A DNA stretch of 11,924 nucleotides from JBKJUK01 sp046590705 (GTDB taxonomy: Bacteria > Acidobacteriota > Thermoanaerobaculia > Gp7-AA8): positions 1 through 11,924 of the forward strand of contig JBKJUK010000038.1 of the NCBI GenBank assembly GCA_046590705.1, given 5' to 3'. Positions 1 through 5,980 of this stretch are shown here, one piece after another. The translations under genes and the position numbers were made by a program. The notes under the pieces were generated by a model. It was not told the DNA's origin. It saw only the letters and a program-made list of their open reading frames with translations, and searched no databases. How positions within the stretch are numbered: position 1 is the stretch's first letter; every line of letters begins with the position of its first letter.

Positions 1-348
1 ATCGGCTGAACCCTCCCAGTACGTGGAGTTCAGATGGTTGAGGAACAACAGCTGCTCGCCCGTGAGAAAGAGCGTGAAAAGATCCACGCCGAGAGGACCA
101 AGTCCAGTGATCTGCACTTTTCGCTGGCGATCGACCACGATACGCGCCCGAAAGTTCTGCGAGCGACCGGCCCCCGAGGCGCGTACTTCAACGAGACTGT
201 CGAATCCTTCGAAATCGGCCCGCTGCTTCTGCAGTGCTACCCACATCTCCTCTCTGCTGTCTGCAACCAGCGGTTTGAATGAGGCTCGATGCGTGGCGGT
301 GCATCCCGCCGAGAGCGCCAGGCAGAGCAAAAGCACGGTACGCTTCAA
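1..348 (-). CDS. Outer-membrane-sorting (LolB/DUF4292-like) lipoprotein, C-terminus outside window
   Basis: Only the first 116 codons are present; the gene runs off the left edge. It starts at a TTG at 348 that shares two bases with the TGA of the upstream TPR gene, and GAAAGG lies about 12 bases upstream, so translational coupling is likely. The N-terminus is a lipoprotein signal: a Lys-Arg pair, a short Leu-rich core and a lipobox LSAGC with the modified Cys at residue 15. The mature part has the pattern of LolB/DUF4292 proteins, a charged strand around GFDSLVEVRASG, then RARIVVDRQRKVQITGLGPL with the GPLG turn typical of LolB-like folds. LolB accepts lipoproteins from the carrier LolA and inserts them in the outer membrane; DUF4292 members are uncharacterised relatives. 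A TPR gene followed by a LolB-type gene is a known arrangement in Pseudomonas, which supports the call. Assignment between LolB proper and DUF4292 is open. Confidence 0.72.
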   Translation of the reverse strand, partial: MKRTVLLLCLALSAGCTATHRASFKPLVADSREEMWVALQKQRADFEGFDSLVEVRASGAGRSQNFRARIVVDRQRKVQITGLGPLGVDLFTLFLTGEQLLFLNHLNSTYWEGSAD

Positions 349-2243
349 CGATTGGCCGTGCCTTTCTCGAGCTCCTCGAGCTTGGCCCGAATCCCGGTTT
401 CTTCTTTCGCGCTCGGCTCCAGTTTCAGCGCGGCGCGGTACCTTTCGATGGCGTTCTGCCGGTCACCTTTCTTCATGTGCACGTCACCGAGATGTTCCTG
501 CACCGTCGGATCGGTAGGGAGGAGTTTGATGGCGTCTCGCAGGTACCGCTCGGCGAGATCGAGCTTCCCAAGTCTGAAGTAAACCCAGCCGAGAGAATCG
601 AGGTATGCCGCATTACGCGGCTCGATCTTGACTGCCTGCGTCAGCATGTCGGCGGCCCGCTGCAGATTCACACCTCGGTCAGCCCACATATATCCCAGGT
701 AGTTGAGCGTCGGTGTGTGGGTCGGCTTCAGACTCAGGAGTGAGAGAAAGATCGTTTCGGCCTCCGCCGTTTTGCCTGCGCGCTCGAATGCCGATGCCAG
801 CTGAAACTTGAGATCGAAATCATCCGGACTCTTCTTGAGCAGTGACTGAAGAATGTCGATGCTACGCGAGTACTGCTCGAGTTGCGCGTAGGTCTCAGCG
901 AGTGAAGCCGAGATCCGGCCACCGCTTTTCAGTTCTGCTGCGGCGATCTCGTCAGCGCGAGTCGTGTTCCCGGAGCGCACGAGAAACTCGACGAATCGGG
1001 CACCGATCACGGGGTCTGCGGCGAACTTCGCTCGAAGTTCCTCGAGAAGCTGCACTGCATCCGCGTATTTCTTTTCGCGACGGTAGACGTCGAGGGCGAC
1101 GTTGATGGCCTGGTAGTTCGGACCTTTCGGCCCGATCAGTACTTCTTTCGCCGAGGTCAGTGCTTCGTCGTAACGTCCGCTCTGGTGAGCGATGGCTGCA
1201 AGCTGCGTACGCGCCATGATGCGCGCGTTATCGGGCAGTTTCTCGTTCAGGAGCAAAGCCCCATAGCTCTTGGCGGCCTCTTCGAACTTACGCTGCGACT
1301 GCTGATTCATCGCGTAGCTCAGCATCAGTTCCGGATCATCAGGATTCTTCTCGAGAAGTTGTCGGTAGATTGGCTCGGCATCTTCACTGCGATCGAGTTC
1401 TGACAGGGAGTCGGCCAGCATGAAAAGCGAGCGTGAATCGCGTGGATCCACCTTCGTGATTTCCTCGAACTGCTTGCGAGCCTCTTCCGTTCGCCCTGCT
1501 CGCAACAGGAAGAAGCCGTACTGACGCTGCAACTCGATATTGAGCGGATCCGACTGCACGATTGGCGTGAGGATCTCGGCAGCCTTCCCGTACTCGCGAG
1601 TCTTCTGATAAATGTCCACGAGTTGAAGGATGGCCGGACCGTAGGACGGATCTCCGGCGAGCACTGTTTCGAGGTATTTCTGCGATTCGTTCCCTCGTCC
1701 GAGCTTGGTGAGAATTTGTGCGTAGTTGTAGTTGATGATCTTGTTCTGCGGCGCGTTTTCGAGAAGAGCGGCCACGACTTTCTCAGCCTCGGCGTAACGC
1801 TGCAGACTGCCGAGAATCTGCGCGACCGACATGCCCGTCGCCAGATCGTCGGGAGCAAGATCGAAAGCCGCCTTCAGGTGCACGAGCCCCGCTTCGAGCT
1901 TGTCACCACGGCCTCCGGACTGCTCCAGATAGAAGCGACCGAGCAGCTTGTGCGCATCATAAAAGGTCGGGAACTGCTTCGTCAGCGCGACGAGTTCGGC
2001 CTCAGCCTGTGTAAAGCGGGCTGCCTCATAAGCGACATTGGCGCGTTCGTAGAGAAGCACGGGATTACCCGGATTCTTCTCGATCACCTGCGTGAGAAGC
2101 AGGAGTGCACGATCGAACTTCCCTTCATCCGCTGCGAATCGCGCTTCCAGAAATGAAGCTGGATCTACTGAGAACTCCTGCGCCGTGATCTCCCGACTGG
2201 TCAGGAAGAGCATCGTGAGCGCCAAAATAAGTCTTTTTGTCAT
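345..2243 (-). CDS. Exported tetratricopeptide-repeat protein (PA4667-type partner of LolB-like lipoprotein)
   Basis: 632 residues from the chosen ATG at 2243. The reading frame is open to an upstream start at 2300, but the 2243 start has AGGTGGA four to five bases before it and gives a clean signal peptide: MTKR, a hydrophobic stretch LILALTMLFL and a likely cut after ITA at residue 21. The rest is an almost continuous TPR solenoid (helix pairs of about 34 residues with the usual A/Y/G/P spacing), so it is probably a periplasmic or outer-membrane-associated scaffold. Near the C-terminus, NYLGYMWADRG (514-524), YLDSLGWVYFRLG (547-559) and EHLGDV (583-588) match the signature of the TPR family encoded before lolB in Pseudomonas (PA4667). 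The stop codon overlaps the start of the lipoprotein gene. No enzymatic motif is visible. The TPR call is very secure; the link to lipoprotein sorting is inferred from the C-terminal signature and the neighbour. Confidence 0.88.
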   Translation of the reverse strand: MTKRLILALTMLFLTSREITAQEFSVDPASFLEARFAADEGKFDRALLLLTQVIEKNPGNPVLLYERANVAYEAARFTQAEAELVALTKQFPTFYDAHKLLGRFYLEQSGGRGDKLEAGLVHLKAAFDLAPDDLATGMSVAQILGSLQRYAEAEKVVAALLENAPQNKIINYNYAQILTKLGRGNESQKYLETVLAGDPSYGPAILQLVDIYQKTREYGKAAEILTPIVQSDPLNIELQRQYGFFLLRAGRTEEARKQFEEITKVDPRDSRSLFMLADSLSELDRSEDAEPIYRQLLEKNPDDPELMLSYAMNQQSQRKFEEAAKSYGALLLNEKLPDNARIMARTQLAAIAHQSGRYDEALTSAKEVLIGPKGPNYQAINVALDVYRREKKYADAVQLLEELRAKFAADPVIGARFVEFLVRSGNTTRADEIAAAELKSGGRISASLAETYAQLEQYSRSIDILQSLLKKSPDDFDLKFQLASAFERAGKTAEAETIFLSLLSLKPTHTPTLNYLGYMWADRGVNLQRAADMLTQAVKIEPRNAAYLDSLGWVYFRLGKLDLAERYLRDAIKLLPTDPTVQEHLGDVHMKKGDRQNAIERYRAALKLEPSAKEETGIRAKLEELEKGTANR

Positions 2244-2302
2244 CTGTCCACCTGTCTTCTGAACAACACGAAACGGAAAGCTCTTTCCGGGTTGCAGCAT
2301 TT

Positions 2303-2308
2303 ATTGTA
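2303..2308 (-). promoter_or_regulatory. Possible -10 element of the TPR-lipoprotein operon
   Basis: TACAAT reads on the minus strand 60-65 bases before the ATG at 2243. At the right distance upstream only a poor -35 match (GACTTC) is present. It is the best sigma-70-like box in this divergent intergenic region, but such boxes arise by chance. Confidence 0.22.
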
Positions 2309-2378
2309 CGGCTGACACATCATACGAAGTCGTCACGGCCAGGCGTGGCCGCGTATCAAATACGATTGATCACGCCGG

Positions 2379-3908
2379 TTGGTGTCGGCTGGGGGTCAGG
2401 GATCGGTAACGCTCTGCACTGGATCTTGCCGGAAGGCCGCTGTACGATACGAATACGGAGAACACGATCTGTCACTCGAACGCGTTGAAAACAGACCCGT
2501 TCCATTAATCGTCGGTGAGATTCTCGCAGACCGCCAGAGCGGTACGCTCGCCATCGTGCACGATGGACTCCATCGCACGCTGTTCTGGGCGAACGGCGAA
2601 CTGATCATGGTCTCCTCGGCGAATCCGGACGAATCGCTGGCAAGCTACCTGATGCGTACGAACGACATCTCACTCGCCGACGCCCAGACACTCGCTGCCG
2701 GTGAGCCTCACGAAGCAGCAGCGCGTCTCGAAGATTCCGGCCTGCTCACTAGTCAGCCGAGACAGCAGCGCCTTCGCGAATGGCTGGCAGCGCTGACCAT
2801 TCCGCTCTTCAATCTTCCTGAAGGAACGGCCATCGTCACCCATGAGGAGCCCCTCGACCCGATCAACAGAATTTTTCTTCCCTCGACCGAGGCTCTGGTG
2901 CTCGAGGCCATTCGCTCGATCAGTAATGGACTGGTGATTCGCAAGAGCCTCAGCGATCTGAAACGAGAAATCGTCGCGGTGCGGGAGCCACGCATCGCGA
3001 TGGAGTTCCTGCCGCTGAACGTGCTCGAACAGAAGGTCCTGAGCGAGTCACTCGAGACACAGACCATCGAAACGGCGCTCAGACGCTACCCTGCCGATTC
3101 TGCGGCAGTGGCCAAAGCGATCGTCGGACTCATGGCGGTAGGACTGGTGGAAGTCGTACAGGAGAGGCGCGCCGAAACCGGACCGAGTTTCGAGGACACG
3201 CAGAAAGACATGATGTTACTGGCGACGATTGGATCTGACGATCAACGGTCACTTCAAGTCGTGCGTCGTGCGCGTGAACTTCCGTCGATCGATCACTACA
3301 AGGTACTCGAGGTTCCGAGAGCGGCTTCAAGAGCGCAGATCGTCGCCCGAGCTGAAGAGTTGAAGGCGCGTTATCTGAACGCCGCCTATCCGCCGGTCGT
3401 ACACGAGTACGTCACCGCAATTCGGAATCGAATCGAGGAAGCCTTGAACGTACTGACTCATCCCCTCAAACGTCCCGAGTATGATCAGGTGCTCAGCGCG
3501 GCAGGCGGTGGAAATGTCGATCAACAGATCGCGCAGCAGCGTCTGACACGCCGGGCCATGGCCGAGCAGAACTACAGGAAAGCCGACGAACTGCATGTTC
3601 GCGGCGACTACTACGGGGCCATCATTCTGCTGCGTCAGGCGGTGGACTTCACACCCAATCACGACAAGGCCTGGTATCTGCTCGGTCTCTGCGAACTGAA
3701 GAATCCACGTTGGCGTCGCAAGGCCGTGGAGTCGTTTCAGAAAGCACTGGCCATCAATCCGAACGACATCGCCATCCTGCTTTCGATGGGCGATCTTTAC
3801 CGCGTTGAAAAGATGTATTCGCGCGCCGAATCCTGCTACGAAGACATTCTGCGCATCAACCCCGATCACGTGGAAGCAAAGGCCAGGCTGAAGAAGCTGA
3901 AAGGTTGA
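2379..3908 (+). CDS. DUF4388 (PATAN) - winged-helix-like - degenerate J domain - TPR protein
   Basis: 509 residues from the TTG at 2379; the real start is uncertain. No Shine-Dalgarno precedes the TTG or the adjacent GTG at 2382, and the first 30 residues look like translated leader. An in-frame CTG at 2469 has GGAG eight bases before it and begins just where the conserved domain begins, giving 479 residues. Numbered from the TTG: a DUF4388 domain at about 33-100 (SGTLAIVHDG, then LFWANGELIMVSS, the usual strand pattern), a helical middle with a probable winged-helix-like part at 205-262, a DnaJ-like helical region at 303-371 (DHYKVLEV at its start, PEYDQVL at its end) and three TPR units at about 395-506. 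The HPD tripeptide that J proteins use to stimulate DnaK is absent, so this is a structural J relative rather than a working co-chaperone. No signal peptide, so cytoplasmic. DUF4388 proteins occur in signalling and gliding contexts in myxobacteria and related phyla; the role here is unknown. Confidence 0.85.
   Translation: MVSAGGQGSVTLCTGSCRKAAVRYEYGEHDLSLERVENRPVPLIVGEILADRQSGTLAIVHDGLHRTLFWANGELIMVSSANPDESLASYLMRTNDISLADAQTLAAGEPHEAAARLEDSGLLTSQPRQQRLREWLAALTIPLFNLPEGTAIVTHEEPLDPINRIFLPSTEALVLEAIRSISNGLVIRKSLSDLKREIVAVREPRIAMEFLPLNVLEQKVLSESLETQTIETALRRYPADSAAVAKAIVGLMAVGLVEVVQERRAETGPSFEDTQKDMMLLATIGSDDQRSLQVVRRARELPSIDHYKVLEVPRAASRAQIVARAEELKARYLNAAYPPVVHEYVTAIRNRIEEALNVLTHPLKRPEYDQVLSAAGGGNVDQQIAQQRLTRRAMAEQNYRKADELHVRGDYYGAIILLRQAVDFTPNHDKAWYLLGLCELKNPRWRRKAVESFQKALAINPNDIAILLSMGDLYRVEKMYSRAESCYEDILRINPDHVEAKARLKKLKG
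2457..2471 (+). promoter_or_regulatory. Shine-Dalgarno GGAG followed by an in-frame CTG, candidate true start
   Basis: GGAG at 2457-2460 sits eight bases before CTG at 2469-2471, in frame with the DUF4388/TPR gene at its codon 31. CTG starts are rare but used. The alternatives at 2379 and 2382 have no recognisable ribosome binding site and would add a 30-residue Gly/Ser/Cys-containing tail ahead of the DUF4388 domain. Confidence 0.35.
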
Positions 3909-3984
3909 TCGGGAGCGTGAGCGCGGCAAGCACACCTGTGCGCGGCTGACCAGGTATCTACACGCGTCGGCTCGAATTGCGCGA

Positions 3985-4386
3985 TCAAATTTCCGGTGGC
4001 TCTGACCAGTCCGGGAGATCCGCCTCGCTCATCCCGCTCGCCAGCAAAAGATCCCTGACGCTCTCACGAACTTCAACCGGGGCATCGTAAAGATCGACTT
4101 CGCGCAGGGCCAGGAGGTAGTTCGGCGAAGACGCAGCGCGCGCTACGAGATCCTCGACGACATCCTCGCCGAACAAAGCCAGCGCATCCTCGAGCGGCCC
4201 GAGCGCAATCGACTTCAGCTGATCCTCGGACGTAGCTTGCTCGACGAACAGAGTGACCGCATTCCAGGCACTCTCGACATCGTCACCATGCACCAGGTCA
4301 TCGAGAGCGGCCCAGGCTGCAAGGCGGACTGTTTCGTTTCCCCGCAGGTAGTCGTTCACCAGACTCTCGAGTTCTTTCTCTTCCAC
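3985..4386 (-). CDS. Small acidic DUF6869-like protein
   Basis: 133 residues from GTG at 4386. GGGAGGAG at 4398-4391 stands four bases before this GTG, a very strong ribosome binding site. The longer ATG at 4413, which would overlap the upstream stop as ATGA, has none, so the GTG is preferred. The protein is all-helical, soluble and rich in Asp and Glu. The pattern of a Trp-containing helix, DDVESAW (35-41), a helix of hydrophobic heptads, GPLEDAL (63-69) and a following ALREV segment (93-97) resembles DUF6869, whose members carry the same AGPLEDLL-type motif; their function is not known. It is the last gene of the block after the PAS-GGDEF-EAL and AAA+ genes, 23 bases after the AAA+ stop, so it is probably co-transcribed and may be an accessory or adaptor. 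It is convergent with the DUF4388/TPR gene, 76 bases apart. Confidence 0.75.
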   Translation of the reverse strand: MEEKELESLVNDYLRGNETVRLAAWAALDDLVHGDDVESAWNAVTLFVEQATSEDQLKSIALGPLEDALALFGEDVVEDLVARAASSPNYLLALREVDLYDAPVEVRESVRDLLLASGMSEADLPDWSEPPEI

Positions 4387-4390
4387 GATT

Positions 4391-4398
4391 CTCCTCCC
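4391..4398 (-). promoter_or_regulatory. Strong Shine-Dalgarno that decides the DUF6869-like start
   Basis: GGGAGGAG followed by AATC and GTG. The GGAGG core lies six bases before the GTG, ideal spacing, while the upstream ATG at 4413 has no purine-rich stretch. This argues for a short intergenic gap rather than an overlap with the AAA+ gene. Confidence 0.7.
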
Positions 4399-4409
4399 AC
4401 TCACATCGA

Positions 4410-5897
4410 TCATGACACGGGATGAAAGCGCCCACGAGAAGCGGTCCGCAAGCGTTCAACGTCCTCGCGTCGCGTCACGGACAGCGGAATCGTCTGCGAA
4501 GCGGACTGCAGGAGGCCCTCCGATGTCAGCGCTGCTTTCTCGTGAATGGAGCGGTAGAGCGCGGCGATCACCGTCTGCTCGATCTCCGCGCCGCTGAATC
4601 CCTCAGTAGATCCGGCGATGAGGTTCACATCGAACCGATCCACCGGCTGATTCCGAAGCTTCAAATGGATGCGGAAGATTGCGGTGCGCTCTTCCTCTGT
4701 TGGAAGATCGACGAAGAAAATTTCATCGAACCTGCCCTTCCGCAGCAGTTCAGGCGGCAGCAGCGACAGATCGTTAGCTGCGCCGACCACGAACACCGGC
4801 GCAGTTTTTTCCTGCATCCAGGTCAGAAACGAACCGAAGATCCGGCGCGACAGTCCGCCGTCCGAGTCCGACGAACCCGCCGAGGCAAACAGCTTTTCAA
4901 TCTCATCGATCCAGAGAACAGCGGGAGCCATCGCTTCGGCCATCTGGAAGGCACGCCTGAGATTCTTCTCCGACTCTCCAATGAACTTGTCGTAGAGGCG
5001 CCCCGCGTCGAGCTTCAGCAGGGGAAGTCGCCATTCCCGGGCGATGAATTTCGCGGCGAGTGATTTGCCGCAGCCCTGCACACCGACAAAGAGGACCCCC
5101 TTCGGCGCAGGCAGATTCATTTTCTTCGCTTCAGCAGTGAACCCGGCCTTTGTTCTCGCGAGCCACTCCTTCAGTAGCAGAAACCCTCCCAGATCGGAAA
5201 TGTTGTCGCCTGCCGGGAAGTATTCGAGGACGCCGCTGTCCCCGAGAAGTTCCCCCTTGCGCTGCAGTAGAGAACGAAGATCGGAAGCGTCGAGTCGCCC
5301 ATCCTCCACCACGGCGCGCGCCACGGACTGTCGGGCCTGATTGGATGTGAGTCCGGTCAACGCGTCGAGCAGTTCTCCCATCTCTGTTGCATTCAAATCG
5401 ACGGACACTTTCTGCCTGGTACGAAGTGAATCAAGAACCGCCCCGATCACTTCACGCAGTTCTTTCTTTCCAGGAAGGCGCAGATGCAGTCGTACGGCCT
5501 GATGAGATAGTTCGGCCGGAAGTTCCACCGAGACCCCTGAAATGACGATCGTGGTACGGCGCGAGCGGAAGGAGTCGACCACTTCGCGCAGCAGACGGCA
5601 GGTTGACGGCTGCGAAAGGTGAGGCCCAAGGTCCTTGAACTGAAAGACTGCGTCATCACCAAATGACTCGACGTACCTGATGGCCTGCAACGGCTCGGTC
5701 GTGCCATCGATCTCCGAGTTCTGCGGGAAACGGGTGAAGCCGCGTACGACTGACCATTCGAAGAATGGCAGGCGCAGGTCTGCGGCCGTGGAGGCCAGCA
5801 TGCTTCTGATCCGCTCTTCTTCGAGACCCTCGACGAGGATCAGGGAGTGGAATGACTGCACGAGTTTCTTCAGATCATGAATGGAAGCGTCAGACAT
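4410..5897 (-). CDS. ycf46: Ycf46-type AAA+ ATPase
   Basis: 495 residues from ATG at 5897, which has GGAG five bases upstream; an in-frame start 11 codons earlier has no such site. The length matches the Ycf46 family (about 490-530). Residues 1-210 form the typical N-terminal half: a degenerate P-loop-like domain with SLILVEG, TTIVISG (115-121) and a lid-like region but no Walker A. Residues 235-495 are a complete AAA+ module: Walker A GVQGCGKS (272-279), pore-loop region around KFIGESEKN (304-312), Walker B VLWIDE (327-332), sensor 1 Asn375, arginine-finger candidates Arg386 and Arg389 in LLRKGRFDE, and the C-terminal lid with GFSGAEIEQ (433-441). All catalytic residues are present, so ATP hydrolysis is expected. 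Cyanobacterial Ycf46 has been tied to inorganic-carbon regulation; in other bacteria clients are unknown. It lies 64 bases after the PAS-GGDEF-EAL gene and before a DUF6869-like gene, same strand, probably one transcript. Confidence 0.92.
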   Translation of the reverse strand: MSDASIHDLKKLVQSFHSLILVEGLEEERIRSMLASTAADLRLPFFEWSVVRGFTRFPQNSEIDGTTEPLQAIRYVESFGDDAVFQFKDLGPHLSQPSTCRLLREVVDSFRSRRTTIVISGVSVELPAELSHQAVRLHLRLPGKKELREVIGAVLDSLRTRQKVSVDLNATEMGELLDALTGLTSNQARQSVARAVVEDGRLDASDLRSLLQRKGELLGDSGVLEYFPAGDNISDLGGFLLLKEWLARTKAGFTAEAKKMNLPAPKGVLFVGVQGCGKSLAAKFIAREWRLPLLKLDAGRLYDKFIGESEKNLRRAFQMAEAMAPAVLWIDEIEKLFASAGSSDSDGGLSRRIFGSFLTWMQEKTAPVFVVGAANDLSLLPPELLRKGRFDEIFFVDLPTEEERTAIFRIHLKLRNQPVDRFDVNLIAGSTEGFSGAEIEQTVIAALYRSIHEKAALTSEGLLQSASQTIPLSVTRREDVERLRTASRGRFHPVS

Positions 5898-5935
5898 GAA
5901 GGCTCCGCGTGGGTTTTTCAGGCGATGCAATGGTT

Positions 5936-5980
5936 GACATCAAGAATCGCAATTCCAAACTTCAGATTACCAATCGTCGA
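5936..5980. repeat. AT-rich, degenerate 7-base-period tract at the 3' end of the GGDEF-EAL gene
   Basis: This stretch is clearly more AT-rich than its surroundings. It can be read as loose heptads (AATCGCA, ATTCCAA, ACTTCAG, ATTACCA). It covers the stop codon at 5962-5964 and the last few codons of the GGDEF-EAL gene. The periodicity is weak and may be chance; it is listed because two other non-coding regions in this window carry clearer 7-base repeats. Confidence 0.3.

Noticed and set aside
3909..3984. Possible bidirectional terminator between convergent genes
   Set aside because: Only a 5-pair GCACA/TGTGC hairpin (3930-3941) and a short ACCTG/CAGGT pair are present, with no U-run on either strand. 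A 7-base inverted repeat overlapping both stop codons (3905-3911 and 3982-3988) is too far apart to be meaningful.
5934..5939. TTGACA, a perfect -35 hexamer on the plus strand
   Set aside because: There is no -10 box at the right distance and no plus-strand gene downstream; it lies between two minus-strand genes.
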